The position numbers and the translations under genes are program-made. This document shows positions 18,594 through 27,696 of a stretch of 64,000 bases of DNA, one piece after another; position 1 is the stretch's first letter, and every line of letters begins with the position of its first letter. The notes beneath the pieces were generated by a model, which had not been told where the DNA came from, did not search any database, and saw nothing but the letters and a program-made list of their open reading frames with translations. Source of the stretch: an uncultured Clostridia bacterium (GTDB lineage: Bacteria; Bacillota; Clostridia; Oscillospirales; Acutalibacteraceae). The DNA lies in assembly GCA_947627135.1 (NCBI GenBank), contig CANQUV010000002.1, forward strand, positions 62,001 to 126,000, written 5' to 3'.

Positions 18594-19250
18594 TTAGAAC
18601 GAAAAGTTTTCATCCGTTTCACTGCTTACGGTTTCTGATATGGTTTCTTTAGTTTCATTTACTGCATTTTTTACGGTATCTTTCACCTTTTGAGCTGTAT
18701 CTGAAACCGTATCCTTAACATCAGATACTGCATCTGCAACAGCATCTTTTACATTTTTTACCGTATCCTTTGCTTTTTCATCAGTGTCTTTAGCCGCAAC
18801 CGTAATATCATCCTGTGCAGCCTGCGTTTTTTCGTCTTTTACCGGAAACGGAGATTGTTCATATTCGTCTTCGTTTGAGCAGGCTACCGTTATATCTTCA
18901 ATAGCGTCTTTATCGTAATTATCATAAATTTCTACTGTTTGGTTTTCAAGAATCAAACTGTATCTTTCTCTTGCTTTTTTTATTCTGCTTTTTGAAGTTT
19001 CAATTACCTTAAAAAGTTCGCTTTCATTTTTAGCAGGCAAAAAATTTTCGCCCTTGCCGGAATTTTCATAATAATGCTTTCCCAACGCAATATACGCCCT
19101 GTTGATCATTTCGCTTTCATTTTTCATAACAAGTCGCAACCGGTTAAGCTGGGCATTGGTTCTGTTTTTCTCAATAATAGTATGAGTAACTGCTGAGATC
19201 GTATCAACCGCTGTGTTTAACGAGTTCTTAACTGTATCTAAAAAATTCAT
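18594..19250 (-). CDS. Hypothetical protein with C-terminal LEA/YtxH-like amphipathic repeats
   Basis: MNFLDTVKNSLNTAVDTISAV... with repeats of the form KDTVKNVKDAVADAVSDVKDTVSDTAQKVKDTVKNA. Start moved to 19250, downstream of a GGAGAT-like SD. Confidence 0.65.
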   Translation of the reverse strand: MNFLDTVKNSLNTAVDTISAVTHTIIEKNRTNAQLNRLRLVMKNESEMINRAYIALGKHYYENSGKGENFLPAKNESELFKVIETSKSRIKKARERYSLILENQTVEIYDNYDKDAIEDITVACSNEDEYEQSPFPVKDEKTQAAQDDITVAAKDTDEKAKDTVKNVKDAVADAVSDVKDTVSDTAQKVKDTVKNAVNETKETISETVSSETDENFSF

Positions 19251-19439
19251 AAAAATATCTCCTTTATAAGACATATCTGTATTTAACTTACACATTATTA
19301 TTATGACAGATAATTTAACTAAAATCAATAATTTTTTAAAAATAACTTGTTAAAAATATCCTGAATTGATATAATATTTAAAAGATTATTTAATTTTAAT
19401 TTATAATATTTTAATAAACCCTTAAAAGGAGAAGATAAA

Positions 19440-20360
19440 ATGTCCGGAAAGGTTACAAAAAATATAGCTTGCCCGAAATGTAATGAAACCACTCAAGCAG
19501 AAATATATACAAGCATTAACGCATTTAATGACCCTGAATTGAGAGAAAAAGCACTTGACGAAAGTTTATTCAAGTGGAGATGCGAAGCTTGTGGACATGA
19601 AGCAAGACTTACATATCCTGTATTATATAATGACATGAAAAACCGTTTTATGGTTTATCTTATACCCAGAATAGAACGCTTTCAGCTTGCAGACCGAGAG
19701 CTTGAGGAAGAATTTAGTAATTTGCTAAATATAAATAAACGGCTTGTTCCTGATTTTAATACATTTAAGGAAAAAGTATTTATTTTCGAATCGGGTCTTG
19801 ACGATATGGCTGTTGAAGTTACAAAGCTTGCAATCAGCGAAACTGTTGCAAAAAAGCAAAACTTAAGTGAGGTAACAGAAGGATATCTCTCTATGTATGA
19901 CAGAGAAACAAACACTATGGGATTTACATTCTTTTTAGGGGAAAACAAGGAGCCCTATGTTCAAAGCGCAAGGCTTGAAATTTACGGAAAATCAATTAGT
20001 ATAGTAAAAGAATTTGCACTTAAGGACAAGAAATTAAAAGGATTTATTAAAATAGACCGTGAATGGGCAGAAAATGTACTTTACAGATATAAACGTTCAA
20101 AGCACCATCTACAAAATTATGAAAACGAAAATAAACCGACCATAAGGAAAAAAGAGTTTGAAAAGAAAAGACTTAATATTAACATTATAAATCCTGCAAA
20201 TAAGGATGAGAAAAAAACCGAAAGCCAAAGTCCTAAAAATAAAAAGCTCAACATATCTGTTGATAAAGAGGCAGTCAACGAAAGAATGTACGAAGAACTT
20301 AAAGAAGAAATAATGGAAAATCGCTCTATGGCAGATATTGAAGAAGAAAACGAAGAATAA
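19440..20360 (+). CDS. CpXC domain protein
   Basis: IACPKCNETTQAEIYTSINAFNDPELREKALDESLFKWRCEACGHEARLTYPVLYNDM, paired CPxC/CxxC motifs. Confidence 0.75.
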   Translation: MSGKVTKNIACPKCNETTQAEIYTSINAFNDPELREKALDESLFKWRCEACGHEARLTYPVLYNDMKNRFMVYLIPRIERFQLADRELEEEFSNLLNINKRLVPDFNTFKEKVFIFESGLDDMAVEVTKLAISETVAKKQNLSEVTEGYLSMYDRETNTMGFTFFLGENKEPYVQSARLEIYGKSISIVKEFALKDKKLKGFIKIDREWAENVLYRYKRSKHHLQNYENENKPTIRKKEFEKKRLNINIINPANKDEKKTESQSPKNKKLNISVDKEAVNERMYEELKEEIMENRSMADIEEENEE

Positions 20361-20364
20361 AAAC

Positions 20365-20390
20365 TACCGCCGTAAATTTTTGCGGCGGTA
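20365..20390 (+). terminator. Intrinsic terminator
   Basis: taccgccgtaaatttttgcggcggta. Confidence 0.7.
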
Positions 20391-20462
20391 AAATTTTATG
20401 AATATCAGATATTTTCCATAATCGTTATTAATATCTTATGCCTATTATAAAGTTTACAATAA

Positions 20463-21113
20463 TTATATGTTTTTTATAACGGATATTGCCTCGTCTAAAT
20501 CATTACACAAAGCAAAAATCATTGGCTTTATTTCTTCTGTGGGCTGTAACAGATCCGGTATCATAACAGGCTTCATATTTGCATTATATGCTGATTTTAT
20601 TCCGTTAATGCTGTCTTCAAAAGCAAGACATTCTTCAGGCTTTAAAGAAAGCTCTTTTGCCGCTGTTAAAAATGTTTCCGGATTAGGTTTTCCTTTTTTA
20701 ACCATATTCCCGCATACAAATTTATCAAAATATTTTGTTACACCCGCTCTGTTAAGCAGGTCAAGTGCTGTTTTACTGCTTGAAGAGGTTGCAAGTGATA
20801 TTTTTATTCCTCTTTCTTTTAAGTATTTTAAAAGATTTAAAAGTCCTTTTTTTACTGGAACTCCCTCTTTCTCCAAATATTCATAAAAATAAATATTTGC
20901 CTTTGTTCTTATATTCTGATAATCAAATCCTTCACCGTACAGCTCTTTATACAAATCCCTTACTTCTGCTGTTCTTTTTCCTACGGTTTTTTTATAAATA
21001 TCAAAGCTGTATTCATATCCGTTTTCTTCCATTGTTCTCTGCCATATCTGATACACAAGTCTTTCCGTATCAAACATAAGACCGTCCATATCAAAAACTG
21101 CGCCCTTTATCAT
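20463..21113 (-). CDS. HAD-superfamily hydrolase (beta-phosphoglucomutase-like)
   Basis: MIKGAVFDMDGLMFDTERL...ATSSSSKTALDLL...GKPNPETFL...LAFEDSINGI. Confidence 0.9.
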   Translation of the reverse strand: MIKGAVFDMDGLMFDTERLVYQIWQRTMEENGYEYSFDIYKKTVGKRTAEVRDLYKELYGEGFDYQNIRTKANIYFYEYLEKEGVPVKKGLLNLLKYLKERGIKISLATSSSSKTALDLLNRAGVTKYFDKFVCGNMVKKGKPNPETFLTAAKELSLKPEECLAFEDSINGIKSAYNANMKPVMIPDLLQPTEEIKPMIFALCNDLDEAISVIKNI

Positions 21114-21114
21114 A

Positions 21115-21705
21115 TCAGTAATTCCTCACAAGTGTAATAACCTTGCCCAGCAATATAACCTCGTCTACAATAATCGGTTCAAAATCGTCATTTTCAGGCT
21201 GAAGGCGGAAGTGGCCTTTTTCTTTATAAAAACGCTTGACCGTTGCACTGTCTTCAACTAATGCAACAACAATATCCCCGTTATCTGCAACAGGTGTTCT
21301 GTGAACCACTACTATATCGCCGTTTAAAATTCCTGCATTTATCATACTTTCACCCTGAACCCTTAGGGCAAAAAGTTCTCTGCCGCGCCGTACGCTTTCA
21401 GGCACCGGCACGTAATCTTCAATATCCTCAACTGCAAGAATAGGCATACCTGCTGCAACTTTGCCCAAAACAGGTACATTTGTACTTTTTTCGCCCTTGC
21501 CTATAACCTTAATGCAGCGGTTTACTCCATGTTCACGCTCAATTAAGCCTTTTTCCTCCAAGGTTTTTAAATGCAGATGAATTGTAGATGTGGATTTTAA
21601 TCCTGTCGCATCGCAAATTTCTCTTACAGACGGCACTCTGCCGTCTTGTGAACATTCTACCAAATAGTCATAAACTTTTTGCTGACTTTTGCTTAAAGGT
21701 TTCAT
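21115..21705 (-). CDS. lexA: LexA repressor
   Basis: N-terminal wHTH KSQQKVYDYLVECSQDGRVPSVREICDATGLKSTSTIHLHLKTLEEKGLI; VAAGMPILA cleavage site; LRVQGESMINAGI catalytic Ser. Confidence 0.96.
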   Translation of the reverse strand: MKPLSKSQQKVYDYLVECSQDGRVPSVREICDATGLKSTSTIHLHLKTLEEKGLIEREHGVNRCIKVIGKGEKSTNVPVLGKVAAGMPILAVEDIEDYVPVPESVRRGRELFALRVQGESMINAGILNGDIVVVHRTPVADNGDIVVALVEDSATVKRFYKEKGHFRLQPENDDFEPIIVDEVILLGKVITLVRNY

Positions 21706-21771
21706 AAATATCTCCCCAACAAAAACATAGAATTCTTCTAATACATTTTAACATACTTAACCAATAAAAGT

Positions 21772-21785
21772 CAAACATTTGTTTG
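21772..21785. promoter_or_regulatory. Putative LexA operator upstream of lexA
   Basis: Palindrome CAAACATTTGTTTG, close to the Gram-positive CGAACNNNNGTTCG consensus, about 65 bp upstream of the lexA start. Confidence 0.55.
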
Positions 21786-21924
21786 GTAAAATATTTTTAC
21801 AATTATTACAAATTTGTCAATTATTCTATAAAAAGGTCCATTTTTCTTTAAAAAATTTACTTTTTTCTCAAAACATCTTATTTTGTTCACATAACTGTCA
21901 CATTTATGTTGTTTAATACTATTA

Positions 21925-22067
21925 TACTCCAGGGCGGAACCGCAACTGCCCGAGTATATTGTTCTACCCTCCTCAATGTAAATCGAATTAGAGATTTACG
22001 ATTGTACCCCTCATTTTTTTAAGAACAAAGGAAACACCAAACCTTCCGCAAGGGTTTGGTGTTTTTC
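21925..22067 (+). ncRNA. Candidate independent small RNA (unknown family)
   Basis: No ORF; -10-like TATTAT; stem TATACTC-CA-GGGC...GCCC-GAGTATA; hairpin GTAAATC...GATTTAC flanked by CCCTCCTC and CCCCTC; strong terminator ACACCAAACC...GGTTTGGTGTTTTT. Confidence 0.5.
22030..22067 (+). terminator. Intrinsic terminator
   Basis: ggaaacaccaaaccttccgcaagggtttggtgtttttcc. Confidence 0.8.
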
Positions 22068-22187
22068 CTTTTTACGGTTATTTATATTCTTTACAGGTAA
22101 CTTATAAAAAATAATAAAATTACAGTATAAAATACGGTTTTATTTGTGAGATAAAAATTTTCCACAAACAAAACCGCTTTTATTTTA

Positions 22188-23729
22188 TTATTTTATTATA
22201 TCTGTTTTTTCTGCATTTACATATTCAAGTTCAAACCAGAATGTACTTCCCTTATTAAGCTGACTGTTTACCCCATAATGAGAATGATGCAAATCCAAAA
22301 TATTTTTAACGATCGAAAGTCCTAAACCTGTACCTATTACCGCTCGCTTATGCTCCTTATCTACCTTATAATATCTGTCCCAAATATATTCCAGCTTATC
22401 ATCAGGAATACCGTCACCGTGGTCTGTAACCTCTATTCTTACGATATTTTCTTTAACAATCTGGCTTACAATAATTGTTTTATCCTCTCCCGCATAGTTT
22501 ACAGCGTTATTCATAAGGTTATAAATTACCTGTGAAATTTTAAGCTCGTCTCCTTTAACAATTACATTTGCATCACTTTCAAATACTATATTATATCCCT
22601 CTTGTTCTTTGAGCTTTGCATACCTTTTAAATATATTCCTTATACTGTCTGTCAGGCTGAATTCTTCTATATCTAAAGACATCGTTCCTGATTGAAGCTT
22701 TGACAAATCAAGCAGATCTGTTACTAGATTGCTTAACCGGCTCGCCTCGTCAATAATAATTTGAACATTTTCGGGAGTATTTTCTCCCGGCAAATCTCTC
22801 ATAACTTCACCGTAGCCTTTTATCATTGTAAGAGGCGTGCGCAAATCATGAGAAATGTTTGCTATAAGCTCCTGTCTTAATTCATCTACCTTTGAAAGCT
22901 CCTTGCGGGTATAGTTAAGAGTATCGTTGAGCTCCTTAACTTCAAGATAACCGCTGCCTTTAAATTCTACATTATAATTTTGCTTTGCAAGTTCTTTTGC
23001 CGTTTTGCTCATATCAGACAAAGGCTTGGAAATTCTCCTTGATGCGTAAAACGAAAGTCCGATAGCCATTATAAACACAAACGCAGATACTATCATAAGC
23101 TGTATTCTTAATGTATCTACAACTGAACTTACCGGAGTGATCATTGAATTTATCAGCATAAAGCATTGGGTATCTTTATTGATCTGTATTATTTCTCCGT
23201 AAACTAAATTTTCATATTTAGAATACTCATTCTCTGAATTACCGTTATCTTGATAATCCTCCTGTGAGTCAGATGAATATTTGTAAAGGTTTCTCTGAAG
23301 TTCCTCAATGCTCATAATATCTGATTGAAGCGTTACTGTTCCCAAATATGTTCCCCCGGAATTAGATGCTTCTCGATAATACTTGTATGCCTGATGTTCC
23401 TGATAATCAGTTCTCCACACTGCGTTGTTATAATCGCAGGAATACATTTTTTTAAAAATCGGGGTAGATGTATCATATATGTAAACAGACAGGCTGTTTT
23501 TGCGTGAAACTGTGTCAATTACTTCAGAAATATTGCTGTTATTTCTTACGCTTACAGATATTTGCTTTGCTCCCTGTTCTACCTGAGTTGTTTTTATTGA
23601 CTTGTAAAAACTTTCCAGAAAAACTATCTGAAAAAACCACAATAAAACTATTGTTGCAAATACTATTGCCAGAAAATATTTTGCAAGCTTATACTTAAGC
23701 GGATGTAAATTTAATTTATATTGTTTCAA
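22188..23729 (-). CDS. Sensor histidine kinase (HAMP-HisKA-HATPase)
   Basis: Two TM helices, HAMP, ANISHDLRTPLTMIKGYGEVM H-box, VTDHGDGIPDDKLEYIWDRYYK, GTGLGLSIVK. Confidence 0.93.
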   Translation of the reverse strand: MKQYKLNLHPLKYKLAKYFLAIVFATIVLLWFFQIVFLESFYKSIKTTQVEQGAKQISVSVRNNSNISEVIDTVSRKNSLSVYIYDTSTPIFKKMYSCDYNNAVWRTDYQEHQAYKYYREASNSGGTYLGTVTLQSDIMSIEELQRNLYKYSSDSQEDYQDNGNSENEYSKYENLVYGEIIQINKDTQCFMLINSMITPVSSVVDTLRIQLMIVSAFVFIMAIGLSFYASRRISKPLSDMSKTAKELAKQNYNVEFKGSGYLEVKELNDTLNYTRKELSKVDELRQELIANISHDLRTPLTMIKGYGEVMRDLPGENTPENVQIIIDEASRLSNLVTDLLDLSKLQSGTMSLDIEEFSLTDSIRNIFKRYAKLKEQEGYNIVFESDANVIVKGDELKISQVIYNLMNNAVNYAGEDKTIIVSQIVKENIVRIEVTDHGDGIPDDKLEYIWDRYYKVDKEHKRAVIGTGLGLSIVKNILDLHHSHYGVNSQLNKGSTFWFELEYVNAEKTDIIK

Positions 23730-24390
23730 AACGATATCCTACTCCCCGTAATGTTACAATACATTTGCTGTACTCACCAAGACTTTTTCTTAACAGCTTT
23801 ATATGGGTATCGAGCGTTCTTTCGTCTCCGAAGAAATCATATCCCCATACCTCGCTTATAAGCTTTTCTCTCGTTAAGGCTATACCCTTGTTTTTTACCA
23901 TATAGAAAAACAATTCGTATTCCTTTGGAGTCATATCAATTCTTTGACCGTCTATGGTTACAATTCTTGCGCTGAAATCTACGGTCAATCCCTCATAATT
24001 ATACACATCGTTTACTATGTTTGAATCTGAATTGCTTCTTTTTATTACTGCATTTACTCTCATCATAAGCTCTTTTGGTGAAAACGGCTTTACTACATAA
24101 TCATCCGTTCCAAGCTCAAATCCGTGGATCTTATCGTATTCTTCTCCTCTTGCAGACAACATTATTATTGGTGTATTGCTGAATTTTCTTATCTCTCTGC
24201 AAGCAGAAAATCCGTCAAGTTCGGGCATCATAACATCCATTATTATTAAATCAAAACTGTTTTGTTTGCATATCCCGATTGCTTGCATACCGTCTACTGC
24301 TTCTGCAACAGTATGCCCTTCAAATTCTGCGTATTTTTTTATAATTTCTCTTATTCTTGCCTCGTCGTCAACAACTAATATTTTACTCAT
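23716..24390 (-). CDS. OmpR-family response regulator
   Basis: KILVVDDEARIREII...LIIMDVMMPELDGF...VVKPFSPKEL and winged helix ERTLDTHIKLLRKSLG...GVGYRFE; overlaps the kinase start. Confidence 0.95.
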   Translation of the reverse strand: MSKILVVDDEARIREIIKKYAEFEGHTVAEAVDGMQAIGICKQNSFDLIIMDVMMPELDGFSACREIRKFSNTPIIMLSARGEEYDKIHGFELGTDDYVVKPFSPKELMMRVNAVIKRSNSDSNIVNDVYNYEGLTVDFSARIVTIDGQRIDMTPKEYELFFYMVKNKGIALTREKLISEVWGYDFFGDERTLDTHIKLLRKSLGEYSKCIVTLRGVGYRFETI

Positions 24391-24602
24391 TTAAACCTCC
24401 GCTGCATTATTTTATATTTTTGCATTTTTATTATTTGTATTTTTAAAATAATATTTGTATGTGATAAAATTATGTTCATTTTCTTAAATTTCTTAAAATT
24501 ATATTCTTTATTTCGATAATAACATATTTTTTAAATTATTGAAATAGATTAAGAAATAATTTATAATAAAAAACAGATAATTTTTATTTTCGGAGGTTTA
24601 TA

Positions 24603-25454
24603 ATGGAAATAAGAAAAATTAAAGCTGATAATGTTGTATGCACTGTTAAAAAACTTTTTATGGACTGCAACTACTTTATCGGCGATGACATAATGAATGC
24701 TCTTATAAATGCAGAGCAAACGGAAACCTCTCCTGTGGGGAAAAACGTGTTAAATCAAATCATACAAAATGATAAAATTGCAAAGGCTGAACAAATTCCT
24801 CTTTGTCAGGATACAGGTATGGCAATTTTGTTTGTTGAATACGGTGACAAGGTAGTCATTGAGGACGGTTCCTTTGAAGAAGCGGTAAATCAAGGTGTGA
24901 GAGAAGCATACAAAGAGGGATATTTAAGAAAAAGTATTGTTAGTGACCCTGTCTTTGACAGAATAAACACAAAAGATAATACTCCCGCAGTTATACATAC
25001 CAGAATTGTAAGCGGAAATCAGATCAAGATTCTTGCAGGAGGAAAAGGCTTTGGAAGCGAGAATATGTCTGCAATTAAAATGATCACTCCCTCTTACGGC
25101 GTTGAGGGAGTTAAACAGTTTGTACTTGATACAGTTAGAAATGCAGGACCTAACCCTTGTCCTCCCATTGTAGTGGGAGTTGGCATCGGAGGTGATTTTG
25201 AAGTATGTGCAAAACTTGCAAAACAGGCAACATTCCGTCCTATTGATACACAAAACAGCGACGAAAGATATGCTAGCCTTGAAAAAGAACTTCTGGAAAA
25301 AATCAATAAAATGGGATTTGGGCCTGCGGGTTTAGGAGGAAACACTACTGCAATAGGTGTAAACATAGAAACTGCACCAACTCATATTGCAGGTATGCCT
25401 GTGGCGGTTAATATCTGCTGTCACGCTGCACGCCATAAAAGTGCGGTAATTTAA
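24603..25454 (+). CDS. Fumarate hydratase (class I), alpha subunit
   Basis: PLCQDTGMAILFVEYG, GSENMSAIKMITPSYG, GPAGLGGNTTAIGV, CCHAARH. Confidence 0.93.
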   Translation: MEIRKIKADNVVCTVKKLFMDCNYFIGDDIMNALINAEQTETSPVGKNVLNQIIQNDKIAKAEQIPLCQDTGMAILFVEYGDKVVIEDGSFEEAVNQGVREAYKEGYLRKSIVSDPVFDRINTKDNTPAVIHTRIVSGNQIKILAGGKGFGSENMSAIKMITPSYGVEGVKQFVLDTVRNAGPNPCPPIVVGVGIGGDFEVCAKLAKQATFRPIDTQNSDERYASLEKELLEKINKMGFGPAGLGGNTTAIGVNIETAPTHIAGMPVAVNICCHAARHKSAVI

Positions 25455-25548
25455 AAAACAGAGACTTAATACTGCAATAATACTTTCCATTAAAGTGAGG
25501 CAGTTTAAAAAGTATCGTAAGTTAAAAGTTGTAATTCAGGAGGAAATT

Positions 25549-26097
25549 ATGAAAAAAATAACACTTCCGTTAAAAGATGAAGATATTAAAAATTTAAAGG
25601 CAGGCGACAGCGTACTTTTAACAGGCTCAATGATAACAGGCAGAGACGCAGCACACAAGCGTTTGTTTGAACTTATTCAAAAAGGTGAAAATTTGCCGGT
25701 GGATATAAAGGGAGAAACTATATATTATGTTGGTCCAGCTCCTGCAAAACCGCCATATACGGTAGGACCGGCAGGTCCCACATCAAGTTACAGAATGGAT
25801 AAATACGCACCTTCTCTTTTAAATAACGGACTAAAGGGAATGATCGGCAAAGGAGCAAGAAATAAAGATGTTATAGATGCCATTATAAAAAATGGAGGAA
25901 TTTATTTTGCCGCAATCGGCGGTGCGGCGGCTCTTATTGCAAAGAGCATAAAAAGCGAGAAGCTTTTGTGCTATGAAGATTTAGGCACTGAAGCAATAAG
26001 AAAATATGAGGTTGAGGATTTTCCATGTATAGTTGTAATTGATAGTCGGGGCAATAACATTTATGAAACAGAGCCCCCAAAGTATAATCGGGAATAA
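25549..26097 (+). CDS. Fumarate hydratase (class I), beta subunit
   Basis: LTGSMITGRDAAHKRL, VGPAGPTSSYRMD, GKGARNKDVIDAI, AAIGGAAALIAKSI. Start at 25549 after caggagg rather than 25495. Confidence 0.93.
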   Translation: MKKITLPLKDEDIKNLKAGDSVLLTGSMITGRDAAHKRLFELIQKGENLPVDIKGETIYYVGPAPAKPPYTVGPAGPTSSYRMDKYAPSLLNNGLKGMIGKGARNKDVIDAIIKNGGIYFAAIGGAAALIAKSIKSEKLLCYEDLGTEAIRKYEVEDFPCIVVIDSRGNNIYETEPPKYNRE

Positions 26098-26124
26098 ACA
26101 AATAAATAAAAGCTTAAAAATAAT

Positions 26125-26156
26125 AAAAGCGGTACAGAATTAACTGTACCGCTTTT
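26125..26156 (+). terminator. Intrinsic terminator
   Basis: aaaagcggtacagaattaactgtaccgctttt. Confidence 0.8.
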
Positions 26157-26220
26157 AAGTATAAACTATTATTATAAACCTATTAAATAAACCTATTAAA
26201 AATCAACTTGAACTAATATT

Positions 26221-26805
26221 TTAATTTTCAAGATAGATTTCGTTTTTGAGAGCTTTCGGCGTAATTATATAGAACAATATGACCACTGCCGCATTTGCTA
26301 AAACATCAAATACTTTAACTACACCTGTTGCAAAAAAGCATGAAACAGGTCCCGGTATGCCTGCGTCGGCTGCAATAGTATAAAAATAATTTTCCCAATA
26401 GTTATTAAGAGGTATTCCGCCGTTTCTTATAATTGTCAGTCCTGCAGAAAGTATAGTTGTTACAACAAATACCAATAGTAATGAAATGCCTATTTTTTTA
26501 AATTTTACTTTTCCCTCTTTATCTCTCATACAAATACCGCAAATTACTGCAACTGCTGCACTTGAAGCAAAATAAATAATTGTACTCATATCATTATGTA
26601 AAATAGATAGATAAAAGTTATTTATAAAGCCGACTATAATTCCTGCAACCGGCTCTAACGCTATTGCTGCAAATGCTGTTCCGCAGGTATCCAACCATAC
26701 AGGAAGGTTAAACGATGATGCGACTGTGTAAAAAATCTGATTCATTAAAATGCCTGCCAGTAATATAACGATATATTTCACCGCAGTATTATGAGTTCTT
26801 TTCAT
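26221..26805 (-). CDS. Small multi-TM membrane protein, ECF-transporter S-component-like
   Basis: 194 aa, ~6 TM, LDTCGTAFAAIALEPVAGIIVGFINN, similar in style to ECF S components; 2-bp spacing from the upstream channel gene. Confidence 0.5.
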   Translation of the reverse strand: MKRTHNTAVKYIVILLAGILMNQIFYTVASSFNLPVWLDTCGTAFAAIALEPVAGIIVGFINNFYLSILHNDMSTIIYFASSAAVAVICGICMRDKEGKVKFKKIGISLLLVFVVTTILSAGLTIIRNGGIPLNNYWENYFYTIAADAGIPGPVSCFFATGVVKVFDVLANAAVVILFYIITPKALKNEIYLEN

Positions 26806-26807
26806 AA

Positions 26808-27617
26808 TTAACCCTCCTTACCGCTATTGTCGGATCGTGTATTTTCATCTGTTTCAGAGGTTTCCTTAAAAATTACTCTTATAACAGTTTTTTTCAGTCT
26901 GTCATAAAGACTCGCTCTTTCACCTTTTTCTTCATTTCCTTTACTGATTTCCTCTACAAAACTTGTTGTTATAATACCGGCAGGAAGTGCAATTACAGCA
27001 ATTCCAAACAGTGAAGATATCATACTTATAAGTCTTCCCAAATCAGATGCAGGTGCAATATCTCCGTAGCCGACCGTTGTTAGTGCAGTAGTCGCCCAAT
27101 AAAGTGCAGAGAAAAATGTATTAAAAGTATCCGGCTCATAAGCAAACATTACAAGTGCTGAAACAAATATATACACAATTGCAATTAACAAAACCGTTCC
27201 TAAAGTTCTTTCCTCTTTTTTTAAGGCTTTTAAAATCTTTGTAAAGCTGCTTGAATATCTTAAAAGCTTGAATAGTCTTAAAATTCTTAATACTCTGAAT
27301 CCTTCTCCTAAAAGACCTAAAGATGGTAGCAAAGAAACAAGATCCATTATTGCAAGAGGCGTTACAGGGTAAAGTATAAATGACCACGGTCTTTTTAATC
27401 GGGAAAGTTTATCATTTACTGTCCACCTTAATATATAATCAAAAAATAAAATATATACGGTTATGTGGTCTAAAAGATTTAGCCATTGACTTTCTCTTTT
27501 AAACATAAGCGGCACTAAACTTAACAGCGCAACAATCATAATAAAGGTATTGTATATACGATTTGATTTACTGTCTTCGTTTTGACCACTAAGCAATTCT
27601 GCTATTATTTCTCTCAA
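26808..27617 (-). CDS. Voltage-gated potassium channel (6TM, TVGYGD filter)
   Basis: S4-like RVLRILRLFKLLRYSSSFTKILKALKK; filter TTALTTVGYGDIAP. TTG start at 27617 preferred over 27677 because an SD (AAGGAAGTGG) precedes it and the longer ORF runs through a hairpin. Confidence 0.88.
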   Translation of the reverse strand: MREIIAELLSGQNEDSKSNRIYNTFIMIVALLSLVPLMFKRESQWLNLLDHITVYILFFDYILRWTVNDKLSRLKRPWSFILYPVTPLAIMDLVSLLPSLGLLGEGFRVLRILRLFKLLRYSSSFTKILKALKKEERTLGTVLLIAIVYIFVSALVMFAYEPDTFNTFFSALYWATTALTTVGYGDIAPASDLGRLISMISSLFGIAVIALPAGIITTSFVEEISKGNEEKGERASLYDRLKKTVIRVIFKETSETDENTRSDNSGKEG

Positions 27618-27645
27618 AAAAACCACTTCCTTATAAATACAACAA

Positions 27646-27674
27646 CAGGGAAATGCCTGTTGGGCATTTCCCTG
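27646..27674 (-). terminator. Intercistronic hairpin / possible attenuator
   Basis: Perfect 12-bp inverted repeat cagggaaatgcc-tgttg-ggcatttccctg between the pLGIC-like and K+ channel genes. Confidence 0.6.
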
Positions 27675-27696
27675 CAAAATTTAACTTAAGTAATCA

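Noticed and set aside
24924-25366. Antisense ORFs within fumarase alpha
   Set aside because: Shadow ORFs opposite a conserved enzyme gene.
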